In this document: one piece after another, positions 40,126 through 48,732 of the stretch | Layout: every line of letters starts with the position of its first letter | Position numbering within the stretch: the first letter of the stretch is position 1 | NCBI RefSeq assembly: GCF_038002225.1 | Contig: NZ_JBBOCA010000001.1 | Span: forward strand, 6,200,001 to 6,264,000 | From: Paenibacillus sp. FSL R7-0204 | Lineage (GTDB): Bacteria > Bacillota > Bacilli > Paenibacillales > Paenibacillaceae | Direction: 5' to 3' | DNA length: 64,000 nucleotides | Notes under the pieces: generated by a model | What the model saw: the letters and a program-made list of their open reading frames with translations, nothing else | Databases searched by the model: none | Told to the model about the DNA's origin: nothing | Program-made: the position numbers and the translations under genes

Positions 40126-41085
40126 TTATTTGTCCCCGAAATTGACCTCAGGTGTTGTCAGTGTGTCATAGAAGTCAACCGCCTTATCTTTATCGGCCGA
40201 AGATCGCAGCGCCATTGCCGAGCGTGGATGCTCATCTAGCGTTCCCGTAATCATATACGGAATGATATAGCCCCACTCTTCCTTCTCCCGCAGAGGGATC
40301 ATCAGGTTCTCAACGATATCCAGAACAGGCCGGAGCGTATAATTCGTGTTCTTCAGATGGGTAACCAGCAGCTCTGTAGGACAGTTGCCTGCGGCGCGGC
40401 CCATCCCATAACAGGAAGCATCCAGCAGCTCTACCCCCTTCTCGGCTGCAATCAGCGTATTGGAGAAGGCCAATTGAAGATTGTTGTGGGTATGCACACC
40501 GAGCCGCTTCTCCGGCAGATGCGTCTTGAACTTCTCTACCAGGTAATGAAAGTCATTATGATCCAGGCTGCCGTAGGAATCCACGATATAGACTACATCA
40601 ACTACGCTCTCACGGATCTGCTCGAAGGCTTCCAGCAGCTCATTCTCCATCACATTGGACAGGGCCATAATATTAATGGTCGTCTCATAGCCCAGGTCAT
40701 GGAATGTCTGCACCAGTTGAAGAGCCTTGTCCACATCCTTGCTGTAACAAGCCACACGGATCAGATCGAGCATGCTCTCGCTGCGTGGCAGAATATCATT
40801 CTCGTCCACACGGCCGATATCGACCAGAGCCGACAGCTTCGTATGCCCCTTTTGCGGAATAACCTTGCGCAGGAAGTCATCATTCAAAAAGCGCCAAGGG
40901 CCTGCACCCTCTGCCCCTTTGAGCAGCTTCGGCGAGTTCTTATATCCGATTTCCATATAATCAACACCGGCTTCATTCAGTCCGGCATATAATTTCTGAA
41001 CAAATTCAATGCTGAAATCCCAGTTATTCACCAATCCCCCATCACGGATGGTACAATCGACAATTTTACTATGATTAGTCTTCAC
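40126..41085 (-). CDS. HMGL-like aldolase domain protein
   Basis: The 319-residue TIM-barrel protein belongs to the DRE-TIM family of carbon-carbon lyases and synthases. It shows the metal-binding opening KIVDCTIRDGGLVNNWDF, the metal-ligand motif LGVHTHNNLQLAFSNTL, and the closing LDASCYGMGRAAGNCPTE. These resemble 4-hydroxy-2-oxovalerate aldolase and related lyases, but it lacks the communication domain of that enzyme. It is usually annotated only as aldolase catalytic domain-containing protein. The true substrate is unknown. GTG start with AAGGGAG 8 bases upstream. It is a lone gene, divergent from the Feo operon. Confidence 0.85.
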   Translation of the reverse strand: MKTNHSKIVDCTIRDGGLVNNWDFSIEFVQKLYAGLNEAGVDYMEIGYKNSPKLLKGAEGAGPWRFLNDDFLRKVIPQKGHTKLSALVDIGRVDENDILPRSESMLDLIRVACYSKDVDKALQLVQTFHDLGYETTINIMALSNVMENELLEAFEQIRESVVDVVYIVDSYGSLDHNDFHYLVEKFKTHLPEKRLGVHTHNNLQLAFSNTLIAAEKGVELLDASCYGMGRAAGNCPTELLVTHLKNTNYTLRPVLDIVENLMIPLREKEEWGYIIPYMITGTLDEHPRSAMALRSSADKDKAVDFYDTLTTPEVNFGDK

Positions 41086-41267
41086 AATCTGTTCTCCCTT
41101 CGGGGTATCTCTTAAGTACTATGCTTATATTATCGTTCAATCATACTTTAATGAAGAAGATATTGTAAAGAAAATTTCAGCAATCTTCATATCGATTTTC
41201 GCGAACAGAAACAATGACATTAATCACAGAAAAAATGGAAGTAAAATGCTACATTACAAGAAATCAT

Positions 41268-41282
41268 TGAGATTGATTATCA
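41268..41282 (+). promoter_or_regulatory. Fur-box-like site upstream of feoA
   Basis: TGAGATTGATTATCA matches the 7-1-7 Fur consensus TGATAATNATTATCA at 12 of 14 defined bases, with a perfect right half. It lies 22 bases before the feoA start. Iron repression of the ferrous-iron importer is the expected use. Confidence 0.6.
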
Positions 41283-41303
41283 GTCTCTTTCGGAGGGATA
41301 ACA

Positions 41304-41546
41304 ATGGCTCTAACATCCTGCTCCTTGCTGCGTTTGCAACCAGGCACTACAGGCTCCATTCAAAGAATTGAAGGCATGAATCCTATCTTGCGCCGCCGTC
41401 TGGCCGATCTGGGAGTATCTGAGGGTGTAATGATCCGTCTCAAGGGTAAAGGGCCTTTCATGGGTCCGATTACGCTTGAATGCAACGGTCAGTTATTTGC
41501 TATCCGGCGGAAGGAAGCATCTATGATAGAGGTGAAGGTATCATGA
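41304..41546 (+). CDS. feoA: Ferrous iron transport protein A
   Basis: The 80-residue SH3-like protein is typical of FeoA: SIQRIEGMNPILRRRLADLG, then GVSEGVMIRLKGKGPFMGPI and a closing FAIRRKEASMIEV. It supports FeoB at the inner face of the membrane. CGGAGGGA lies 8 bases before the ATG. It ends in a four-base ATGA overlap with feoB, so the two are translated together. Confidence 0.92.
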   Translation: MALTSCSLLRLQPGTTGSIQRIEGMNPILRRRLADLGVSEGVMIRLKGKGPFMGPITLECNGQLFAIRRKEASMIEVKVS

Positions 41547-43555
41547 GCTCTATAGCACTTGTGGGGAATCCCAACACTGGGAAAACCTCGCTGTTCAATA
41601 CCCTGACTTCTTCCTACGAATACGTGGGGAACTGGGCAGGCGTTACGGTTGAGAAAAAGATCGGCAGTCTCAAGAACGGAGCCGGCAAGCTGATCGATCT
41701 GCCCGGAATCTACTCTCTTCACCCCCTCTCCCGCGATGAGGGCGTAGCCGCACAATATCTGATCGAAGAAACCCCTGAAGCGCTTATCAATATTGTCGAT
41801 GCCTCGCAGTTGGAACGGAACCTGCTGCTTACGCTGCAACTGCTGGAATACGGCAAGCCGACGATCCTCGGATTGAATATGACCGATGTCGCCAAAGCAC
41901 GCGGCATTCAGGTGAATCCCGACATCCTTAAGGAACGTCTCGGTGTCCCCGTACTGCCGCTGATTGCCCGGACAGGCAAGGGAACCAGTCAGGTGCTTAG
42001 CGTGCTGGAACAGCCCTCCCACATCCCGCCTGTTACCTTCCAGTTGAATTATGGCGAAATCGCTGAGGAAGCGATAGCCTCCATTGTTGCACAATTGCAG
42101 AAGACCTCTGGTCTGCCTAATCTCCGCTGGGTTGCTCTGCAGCTGATGGAGCAGAACCCGGTTATCCTTGAGCTGCTGAAGAAACGAACGGATATTTCTG
42201 GATTGCTGCTGATCGCAGATGCCGCTCAGACCCGGCTGCAGCAGGAGAAGCTTGCACTCACTCTTCCCCAATGGATTCGCTCCGTCCGCATGGACTACAT
42301 CCGTAAGGTATGCGCTGACGCTATAGACTCTACCCTGCAAAAACCGCATAATCTGACTGAACGTCTGGATTCCATCCTTACCCACCGTTTTCTGGGACTT
42401 CCCCTGTTCATCGTCTTTATGTATGCCATGTTCAAAACTACCTTCGACTGGATTGGAGGCCCTTTGTCAGATCTCTTGGATGGCTTCATCGGCGGTCCGC
42501 TCAGCGATTGGACGAATTCGCTGCTGCAGACGATCGGGGCTTCGGAATTCACGCACGCACTGATCGTTGATGGTCTCATCGGTGGTGTTGGCGGCGTACT
42601 CGTATTTGTCCCGCAGATATTCATCCTGTTCCTGATGATCTCCTTCCTGGAGGATTCCGGGTATATGGCCCGTGTCTGCCTGCTGATGGACAGCACGATG
42701 GAACGGATGGGACTGAACGGCAAGGCCTTCATTCCGTTCATTATCGGCTTCGGCTGTAACGTACCGGCGATTATGGCTGCCCGGAGCATTGAACAGCCCA
42801 AAGACCGGCTTTTGACGACGCTGCTTATGCCGCTAATGTCCTGTTCCGCCCGGCTTCCGGTATATCTGCTGTTCGCAGCGGTCTTCTTCCCCGCGCAGCA
42901 GGCCACTGCCGTATTGGCTATGTATGTAATGGGTGTTGTATTTGCCCTGATTCTATGTAAGTTCTTCTCCAAGTACCTGTTCAAGAATGAGACGTCTATC
43001 TTCATTATCGAGTTGCCTCCTTACCGGATGCCGCAGCTCAAGACACTTAGCCGCAGCACCTGGGAGAAGGGCAAGGGCTTCCTGCGCAAAGCAGGGACTA
43101 TCATCCTGGCCGGCTCTGTCCTGATCTGGCTGATGTCCTACGCTGGTCCTGGCGGCCTCAATGTGGACATGGATCACTCCTTCCTGGCCAAATTCGGCGG
43201 CTTCATTGCCCCGCTGCTGCAGCCGCTCGGCTTCGGGACCTGGCAGGCCGGTTCTACCCTGGTGCCCGGCTTCCTCGCCAAAGAGGTTGTGGTCTCCACC
43301 ATGAACATCATCTACCATGCCCCGGATGCAGCAGGACTGGAAGGCCAGATTGCTTCAGTCTTTACACCGCTTAGCTCGATCAGCTTCATGGCCTTTATCC
43401 TGCTCTACATTCCTTGCCTGGCCACTGTCGGCGTTATCAAGAAGGAGACTGCCTCCTGGAAATGGACATTCTTCTCCATGGGTTACTCTCTGGTATTGGC
43501 CTATGCGGTGTCACTGGTGATCTATCAGGGAGGACGTTTGCTCGGATGGTCGTAG
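41543..43555 (+). CDS. feoB: Ferrous iron transporter FeoB
   Basis: The 670-residue iron(II) transporter has an N-terminal G domain with G1 GNPNTGKTS, G3 DLPGIYSL, G4 LNMTD and a GDI helical region to about 265. Membrane helices follow, with two gate repeats carrying conserved Cys (GFGCNVPAIMAARS; MSCSARLPVYLLFAAVF) and closing IPCLATVGVIKKE. I placed the start at the ATG in the feoA stop overlap, because the open frame runs back to 41480 inside feoA. It takes up Fe(II) under low-oxygen or acidic conditions. A Fur-like box lies upstream of the operon. Confidence 0.95.
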   Translation: MSSIALVGNPNTGKTSLFNTLTSSYEYVGNWAGVTVEKKIGSLKNGAGKLIDLPGIYSLHPLSRDEGVAAQYLIEETPEALINIVDASQLERNLLLTLQLLEYGKPTILGLNMTDVAKARGIQVNPDILKERLGVPVLPLIARTGKGTSQVLSVLEQPSHIPPVTFQLNYGEIAEEAIASIVAQLQKTSGLPNLRWVALQLMEQNPVILELLKKRTDISGLLLIADAAQTRLQQEKLALTLPQWIRSVRMDYIRKVCADAIDSTLQKPHNLTERLDSILTHRFLGLPLFIVFMYAMFKTTFDWIGGPLSDLLDGFIGGPLSDWTNSLLQTIGASEFTHALIVDGLIGGVGGVLVFVPQIFILFLMISFLEDSGYMARVCLLMDSTMERMGLNGKAFIPFIIGFGCNVPAIMAARSIEQPKDRLLTTLLMPLMSCSARLPVYLLFAAVFFPAQQATAVLAMYVMGVVFALILCKFFSKYLFKNETSIFIIELPPYRMPQLKTLSRSTWEKGKGFLRKAGTIILAGSVLIWLMSYAGPGGLNVDMDHSFLAKFGGFIAPLLQPLGFGTWQAGSTLVPGFLAKEVVVSTMNIIYHAPDAAGLEGQIASVFTPLSSISFMAFILLYIPCLATVGVIKKETASWKWTFFSMGYSLVLAYAVSLVIYQGGRLLGWS

Positions 43556-43591
43556 CCCCGCAGCAAGTCCAAGTTATTAAGAGAGGAAGCG

Positions 43592-43783
43592 ATGACAGTA
43601 ATGATCGTTAATATTGTGATTGTGGCGCTAATATTCGGGTATTCCGGCTGGATGATCTACCGTCATGTACAGAAGGGCAAGCAGGGAGCCTGTGCCGGCT
43701 GTGATAAAGGCAAGACCTGTCCTGCAGCAGCGATGGATTCACCTTTGTCCTGCGGCAGTACTACACTGGGCAGCAAGCGCTAG
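43592..43783 (+). CDS. FeoB-associated Cys-rich membrane protein
   Basis: This 63-residue protein has one N-terminal membrane helix (VMIVNIVIVALIFGYSGWMI) and a short basic/Cys tail (ACAGCDKGKTCPAA). This is the form that follows feoB in many Firmicutes and may take the place of FeoC. The four cysteines could bind iron or sense redox state. AGAGGAAGCG precedes the ATG. It lies 36 bases after feoB and completes the operon. Confidence 0.88.
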   Translation: MTVMIVNIVIVALIFGYSGWMIYRHVQKGKQGACAGCDKGKTCPAAAMDSPLSCGSTTLGSKR

Positions 43784-43895
43784 GATGCAGCTCTAGCGGA
43801 TACGGACTTCATATTCTTTCGTTTAGAAACCTTGGCATGCGGGTATGTTAGTTATAAGCTTTTAACAACCAGACTATTGCCAAGGAGGAATCACC

Positions 43896-44027
43896 ATGAA
43901 CACCAAGAAGACTTTGTTTACAACGGTAGCCTTGGGAGCCGCCTACTTGCTGAAGAATAAGAATACGCGGGATAAGATTATGAATAGCGTCCAATCCCTG
44001 ACTGCCCAGATGAAGGCCCGTAAATAG
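43896..44027 (+). CDS. 43-residue basic small protein
   Basis: An AAGGAGG ribosome site 7 bases before the ATG marks this as real. The product begins MNTKKTLFTTVALGAAYLLK and ends in an amphipathic basic helix (NKNTRDKIMNSVQSLTAQMK). The first part could sit in a membrane, and the whole resembles a shortened YtxH-type protein. It lies 112 bases after the Feo operon with its own terminator beyond. The function is unknown. Confidence 0.7.
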   Translation: MNTKKTLFTTVALGAAYLLKNKNTRDKIMNSVQSLTAQMKARK

Positions 44028-44069
44028 GCTGCCATTCCCGCAGTTATAGGAATCAGGATGCCAAGCAGC

Positions 44070-44113
44070 AAAGAGCCGCAGGTCTCAGGGAACTGAGAAT
44101 CTGCGGCTCTTTG
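44070..44113. terminator. Bidirectional terminator between the small protein gene and pepA
   Basis: AAAGAGCCGCAG with CTCAG inside pairs with CTGAG and CTGCGGCTCTTT. T runs lie on both sides. Confidence 0.88.
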
Positions 44114-44133
44114 TCTATCAGGGGCGATTCGGC

Positions 44134-45657
44134 TTAGCCTTCAGGGGAGCGGCGATCCGGTTCAGCGGCAGCGCTCAGCAGATATTCCAGCAAGGTGCGG
44201 ACCATTACGCCCGTGGCACCCTTAGGATTCATTCCCCGTTCCGCAGACAGAAAGGCAGTCCCTGCAATATCGAGATGTACCCATGGCAGCCCCTCGGCGA
44301 ATTCTCCAATGAACAGCCCCGCCGTACTTGCAGCTCCATACCGCCCGGCAGCATTACGGAGATCCGCAACCTCGCTGGTCAGCATCTCCCGGAATTCAGG
44401 ATAGACAGGCAACGGCCAGATCTGCTCCCCCGACAGCCTTGAAGCTGCCAGAAGCTCTTCCAGGAATGCTTGGTCATTCGTTACTGCCCCTGTAGCCACA
44501 TCTCCCAGAATCGATACCACAGCTCCTGTCAGCGTGGCTACGTCAATGATCCTCTGCACCTCCCACTCCCGGGCATAGGTAAGCGCATCTCCCAGAATAA
44601 TCCGGCCCTCCGCATCGGTATTGATAATTTCAATTGTTCTTCCACTGAGGGTAGTAATGATATCGCCGGGTTTAAAAGCATTCGCTGCCGGCATATTCTC
44701 AGCCGCAGGAATCAGCATGATCACATTGACCTTGGGACGCAAATGCCCCAGCGCATCCATGACCGCCAGGACGGCTGCGGCCCCGGCCATATCGCTGTGC
44801 ATGCTCTCCATGCCCGGTGCCCGCTTCAGAGAAATACCTCCAGTATCGAAGGTAACCCCTTTGCCGACTATGCCCACTGCGTTCTCCCATTGATTCGTTC
44901 CTTGATAGCGGATAACAATCATCCGGGGAGGATTCACACTGCCGCTGCCGACCGCAAGCAATCCGCCCATTCCCTTAAACGCAAGCTCCCGTTCATCCAG
45001 CACTTCAGCCGGAAGTCCGTGCCGTTCAGCGATTTCAATAGCGGCCACCGCAAGACCCGACGGAGTCAGCAGATTCCCCGGACGGTTGGTCAAATCACGG
45101 GCAAGGTTAACAGCCTCCCCGAAAGCCTGCCCCCGCTTGATCCCCTGTCTCCAGGCTTCCTCTTCTGCTGCTTCGCTCTTGCCTTCCATACGCAGAAGTA
45201 CCGTATCTATACCCGGGTAGGCTGCCTGTTCCAACTTATATTGCCTTCTGTGATACGACCCCAGAACTAGCCCTTCTGCGATGGCCTGGCCGGCCTTCTC
45301 TGCCTTCAGCGCCCCAGCCCGCCCGCCTAGTGCCACCGGTATCTGCACAACGAGCGCAGCAGCCTTCAGCCTGTAAGCCGCCTTGGCGGTCTGTGCCATC
45401 AGTTGCCGAAGCTCGTGCATACCCATCTGGCCCTTTCCGCATCCGGCCAGAATGACCACAGGCTGCTCCATTACGGGCAGGATATACACTTGCCCCAGCT
45501 TGCCGCTGAACAGGCCCGCTGCGGACAATAGGCGGACTCGCGCGGCCCAGTCCGCCGGAAGTCCTTCTCCCTGTACCTGTGCCTCTGAGATCATTAGACA
45601 TGCAGCCTCTCCTCGCGCCATTGCTACACTGGCATCACTGCTCCATTCAAAAATCAA
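44134..45657 (-). CDS. pepA: Leucyl aminopeptidase (M17)
   Basis: The enzyme removes N-terminal amino acids from peptides in the cytoplasm. The 507-residue chain has the variable N-terminal domain to about 180, then the catalytic domain: GIVGKGVTFDTGGISLK (metal Lys and Asp), MHSDMAGAAAVLAVMDAL, the family signature NTDAEGRI, and DIAGTAF near the end. M17 enzymes form hexamers with two metals. TTG start with GGAGG 8 bases upstream. A hairpin separates it from the sensor-kinase gene. Confidence 0.92.
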   Translation of the reverse strand: MIFEWSSDASVAMARGEAACLMISEAQVQGEGLPADWAARVRLLSAAGLFSGKLGQVYILPVMEQPVVILAGCGKGQMGMHELRQLMAQTAKAAYRLKAAALVVQIPVALGGRAGALKAEKAGQAIAEGLVLGSYHRRQYKLEQAAYPGIDTVLLRMEGKSEAAEEEAWRQGIKRGQAFGEAVNLARDLTNRPGNLLTPSGLAVAAIEIAERHGLPAEVLDERELAFKGMGGLLAVGSGSVNPPRMIVIRYQGTNQWENAVGIVGKGVTFDTGGISLKRAPGMESMHSDMAGAAAVLAVMDALGHLRPKVNVIMLIPAAENMPAANAFKPGDIITTLSGRTIEIINTDAEGRIILGDALTYAREWEVQRIIDVATLTGAVVSILGDVATGAVTNDQAFLEELLAASRLSGEQIWPLPVYPEFREMLTSEVADLRNAAGRYGAASTAGLFIGEFAEGLPWVHLDIAGTAFLSAERGMNPKGATGVMVRTLLEYLLSAAAEPDRRSPEG

Positions 45658-45683
45658 ACCTCATCCCTCCGGCAGACGCAGAT

Positions 45684-45730
45684 AAGGCTGATCTCCTGCA
45701 CTTGTTGGTGCTTTGCAGGAATCAGCCCTT
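45684..45730 (-). terminator. Hairpin between the sensor-kinase gene and pepA
   Basis: On the minus strand AAGGGCTGATTCCTGCA pairs with TGCAGGAGATCAGCCTT (one bulge). Only a weak TTATCTG tail follows, so termination may be partial. Confidence 0.5.
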
Positions 45731-45787
45731 ACATATTGATTATAACCCGTATGCACTCCACCGAGAACAACGGGCTTAAGATAAGCA

Positions 45788-46891
45788 TTAATGAGTAAGC
45801 GGAAGGGAAATGACGAACCGGGTTCCTTCATTCAGCCGGCTGCTGACCGAGATGCAGCCGCCATGATTCTTGATGATCCGGTCACTGACGGAGAGTCCGA
45901 GTCCCGTCCCATTCTCCTTCGTGGTGAAGAACGGATTGAACAGTCTGTCAAGCGTGCAGATATCCATTCCCTTACCGTTGTCAGAGATGAAGATGCGCAC
46001 CTCTGTTCCTTCTTTACGTGCGCCTACCTCAATCCGGCCTACAGAATCATCCACCCGCTCCGAGATCGCTTCCATCGCATTTCTGATCATATTCAGCACA
46101 ACCTGCTTCATTTGCTTAATATCCCCTGAGATGACCAGGTCTTCCTGGAGCATCTGCAAGTTGATCTGGCAGCCCTTCATCAGCGCCTCGCTCTCTGTCA
46201 GCAGGACCACTTCCTTCAGCAGGGCAGAGACAGGAATCATGCTGATCTGCGGCACAGAAGGCTTGGAGGAAGTCAGAAATTCATGAATAATGTCATTGGC
46301 ACGGTCAATCTCCGCTAATATAATCTTCGCATATTCTTCTTTGCCAAGCAGATGCAGATGGGGATGAAGCAATTGGATGAACCCCCGGATAGCTGTCAGG
46401 GGATTGCGGATCTCGTGGGCAATGGAGGCCGATAACCGGCCCAGCATGGCCAAGCTGTCATTCTGGTAGGCCGTCTGTTCAATCAGCTTGTAATCGGAGA
46501 TCTCTTTGAATGTGAACAGGTAGCTGCCCTTCATCTCCTCTCCGCTGGACAGGGTTGCGCGCCAGTACCGTCCATATTCATCCACGAATTCATAGCTTGG
46601 CTTACCTTTGAGCACCATTTCACGGTAACTACGGAGCACCTGCTTCTTCTTGAAGCGGCTGAGCTGAATATGGGATAACAGATGATGCAAGGTGCAGCCC
46701 AGAAGAGAGTGACGGTTAAGCTCCAGAATGCCGTACATCTGCTTATTGACGAAAGTCAGCACACCCTCATCATCAAAAAGCAGAATCCCGCTGTCGATGT
46801 GCTCCAGCACATCCTCAAATGTGGTATCCATCGGACCAGTTTGAAACGTTCTTGCCGATAATAGCAAGCTTTCCTGATATTGGCTTATCAC
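45788..46891 (-). CDS. PAS-domain sensor histidine kinase (sporulation-kinase/NtrB-like)
   Basis: The 367-residue soluble kinase has a PAS domain (about 22-135, HIDSGILLFDDEGVLTFVNK), a HisKA dimer domain with the phosphorylated His in SIAHEIRNPLTAIRGFIQLL, and an ATPase domain with N box NMIRNAMEAI, G1 DNGKGMD, F box NPFFTTK and G2 GTGLGLSV. It lacks membrane segments, so it senses a cytoplasmic signal. No response regulator is adjacent, as in Bacillus phosphorelay kinases such as KinA/KinE, which may be its role. GTG start with GGGGGA about 9 bases upstream. Confidence 0.9.
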   Translation of the reverse strand: MISQYQESLLLSARTFQTGPMDTTFEDVLEHIDSGILLFDDEGVLTFVNKQMYGILELNRHSLLGCTLHHLLSHIQLSRFKKKQVLRSYREMVLKGKPSYEFVDEYGRYWRATLSSGEEMKGSYLFTFKEISDYKLIEQTAYQNDSLAMLGRLSASIAHEIRNPLTAIRGFIQLLHPHLHLLGKEEYAKIILAEIDRANDIIHEFLTSSKPSVPQISMIPVSALLKEVVLLTESEALMKGCQINLQMLQEDLVISGDIKQMKQVVLNMIRNAMEAISERVDDSVGRIEVGARKEGTEVRIFISDNGKGMDICTLDRLFNPFFTTKENGTGLGLSVSDRIIKNHGGCISVSSRLNEGTRFVISLPLTH

Positions 46892-47155
46892 GATACGAAG
46901 TTCCCCCTTTTACTGCAATTGACGAAGACGCTTAAGCGACATCAAATTACTATGTATCTGAGTATATGACGAAGCCGCCAGAACATTCGAAAATCGTATT
47001 GTATTATCCAACCGTTTCAACTATATTCCAATCATATCCAAGAGAAGAAGACAACGCAATCAGAGAATCTGTCGAATGACAAAAATATTCTTAAAATGAT
47101 TCTTAAGACACATTTAAGTGTGAGGGGAATGATTTGTTTCCTGCAAATACATTGA

Positions 47156-47186
47156 AAAGAGCCCCCGCCATGTGGCGGGAGCTCAC
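47156..47186 (-). terminator. Terminator of the zinc-ribbon-like hypothetical gene
   Basis: On the minus strand GAGCTCCCGCC-ACAT-GGCGGGGGCTC is followed by TTTTC. Confidence 0.85.
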
Positions 47187-47226
47187 TAATTTATAACATG
47201 ATGGTGGCAGGATCTAAAAAAGATAT

Positions 47227-47634
47227 TCAAGCCTTCTGCTGGAGACGGTGACGCCGCTGGCTCATAACAGCCAGACGCTTCTTCAGCTCACGTTCCCATT
47301 TGGAGTCACCGATCTGTTTGGCAACTGCCAGCAGGTCCAGCGACATATCGATCTGGCTGCGTATGATCGCGAGCGGGTCCTCGCTCTCCATATTGATGAC
47401 GTTCTCGAAGATCGCTTCCTCTTCCTCCATCACATAATCCTGGAAATCCACATCCGTGACGCCGTCGCCATGGGCATATTCCGCCAGAATTTCATATTCA
47501 TTCTCGACTTTGTAATGTACCTCTACCCGGTGGCATACCGGACAAAAAAGCAGGGGAACATTATGGACTTGCGTGCGATAATGCTTTAGGGTCCCCTTCG
47601 TTCCAACCATACTCGCTCCACAGCAAAAGCTCAT
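47227..47634 (-). CDS. Hypothetical protein with N-terminal Cys motif
   Basis: This 135-residue protein begins MSFCCGASMVGTKGTLKHYR and carries a second pair in FCPVCHRVEVH. CC and CPVC together could hold a zinc ion like a YgiT-type ribbon. The rest is acidic and helical, ending in a basic KRLAVMSQRRHRLQQKA tail. GGAGGGTG lies 7 bases before the ATG. It stands alone with its own terminator. I recognise no named family. Confidence 0.72.
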   Translation of the reverse strand: MSFCCGASMVGTKGTLKHYRTQVHNVPLLFCPVCHRVEVHYKVENEYEILAEYAHGDGVTDVDFQDYVMEEEEAIFENVINMESEDPLAIIRSQIDMSLDLLAVAKQIGDSKWERELKKRLAVMSQRRHRLQQKA

Positions 47635-47760
47635 TTTTGTTCACCCTCCTTGAGTGTTGTCGTTGATTTGATTTCCTATTAGTATATTACAAAGCAGCAG
47701 GAGAGATTCCTCCCCTTACAAGCTATATATTAACCTTTATGCCCATTTTCAAACGTCTGC

Positions 47761-47830
47761 CCTTATCTCAAGTGGAAACGGCTTTGCCGTCCTTTTAAAG
47801 GACGGTACCGTTTCAGCGAGAAAGATAAGG
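47761..47830. repeat. Nested palindromic repeat element, copy 1
   Basis: Three nested inverted pairs share one centre: CCTTATCTC with GAGAAAGATAAGG outside, GAAACGG with CCGTTTC, and CCGTCCTTT with AAAGGACGG inside. A diverged 42-base relative of the central part lies at 55193-55234. It is probably a dispersed intergenic repeat that folds as RNA or DNA. Confidence 0.7.
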
Positions 47831-47870
47831 ATAATTATAGTGCGAAGCATATACATTCTTATCTTTTTGC

Positions 47871-47913
47871 AAAAAACCTCCTTGAAGGGAATAATGCTTC
47901 CCGCAAGGAGGTC
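47871..47913 (-). terminator. Terminator of the peroxiredoxin gene
   Basis: On the minus strand GACCTCCTTG pairs with CAAGGAGGTT, followed by TTTTGC. Confidence 0.88.
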
Positions 47914-47955
47914 CTCTTAGTATATCAAAGATCGCGGCTCATGAGGTCCGGAAGC

Positions 47956-48495
47956 TTACAGGTTCTTGTCGCCTGGTTTCCAGTTCATAGCGCACAGCCC
48001 GCCGGATTGGAGAGCCTGCAGCACACGCAATGTCTCTTCAACGCTGCGGCCTACATCATTGTGGTTAACAACCTGATACTTCAGTTCACCTTCAGGATCG
48101 ATGATGAACAGTCCGCGCAGCGCAATGCCTTCTTCTTCAATTAGGACGCCATAATCGCTGGCAACCTTCTTCGTGATGTCAGAAGCCAGTGGGAAATTGA
48201 TCTGGCCAAGGCCGTTCATATCCTTAGGAGTAGACAACCAAGCCTTGTGGCTATGGATGGAGTCGATGCTCACACCTAGAATCTCTGTATCAAGCTCTGC
48301 GAAATCCGCAGCAGCATCACTCAAGGCTGTGATTTCAGTTGGACATACGAAGGTGAAATCAAGCGGATAGAAGAAGAATACAAGCCATTTGCCGCGATAG
48401 TCGGACAAGCTTACCTTACCGAAATCCTTACCGTCGCCTGTTACTGTCTCCATGAAGAAGTCAGGAGCGGGTTTACCTACCAAACGTTCTGCCAT
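47956..48495 (-). CDS. Typical 2-Cys peroxiredoxin (AhpC/TSA)
   Basis: The 179-residue enzyme reduces hydrogen and organic peroxides. The peroxidatic Cys is in YPLDFTFVCPTE with its conserved Pro-Thr, and the resolving Cys is in GGLCAMNWKPG near the C-terminus. GGLC and length mark the thioredoxin-linked 2-Cys group. No ahpF is adjacent. AAGGAGG lies 10 bases before the ATG. The upstream region has a clear promoter and a perfect PerR box, so peroxide induction is likely. Confidence 0.93.
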   Translation of the reverse strand: MAERLVGKPAPDFFMETVTGDGKDFGKVSLSDYRGKWLVFFFYPLDFTFVCPTEITALSDAAADFAELDTEILGVSIDSIHSHKAWLSTPKDMNGLGQINFPLASDITKKVASDYGVLIEEEGIALRGLFIIDPEGELKYQVVNHNDVGRSVEETLRVLQALQSGGLCAMNWKPGDKNL

Positions 48496-48608
48496 TGCTT
48501 AAATCCTCCTTTTGATTATGTAAGAAAAACAGCTACCGGACCGTTGCCGGATGCAATATGCTTTTCTTGATTTTATGGGATGGTTACATTCTTACGGGTA
48601 CAGACCAA

Positions 48609-48637
48609 ATGTTATCATCGTACAAAATCAAAGTCAA
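48609..48637 (-). promoter_or_regulatory. Promoter of the peroxiredoxin gene
   Basis: On the minus strand TTGACT (48632-48637), a 17-base spacer and TAACAT (48609-48614) form a good sigma-A promoter. The leader would be about 105 bases. Confidence 0.6.
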
Positions 48638-48656
48638 TATTACATTGATTACTTTT

Positions 48657-48671
48657 TTATAATAATTATAA
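48657..48671. promoter_or_regulatory. PerR box
   Basis: TTATAATAATTATAA is an exact match to the Bacillus PerR consensus TTATAATNATTATAA. It lies 19 bases upstream of the -35 of the peroxiredoxin promoter. It could also bind Fur-family relatives, but PerR fits the gene. Confidence 0.8.
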
Positions 48672-48732
48672 ATAAGCAACATTTTGTGAAGTTTTTCTTC
48701 ATTCTGCGTCAAAAGGGATACATGTGGTAGAA

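Larger units (their letters stand above)
47635..47955. other. 321-base spacer: promoter area, nested palindrome, terminator
   Basis: It holds the promoter region of the Cys-motif hypothetical gene (about 47640-47720), the nested palindromic repeat at 47761-47830, and the peroxiredoxin terminator at 47871-47913. No gene is seen. Confidence 0.6.
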
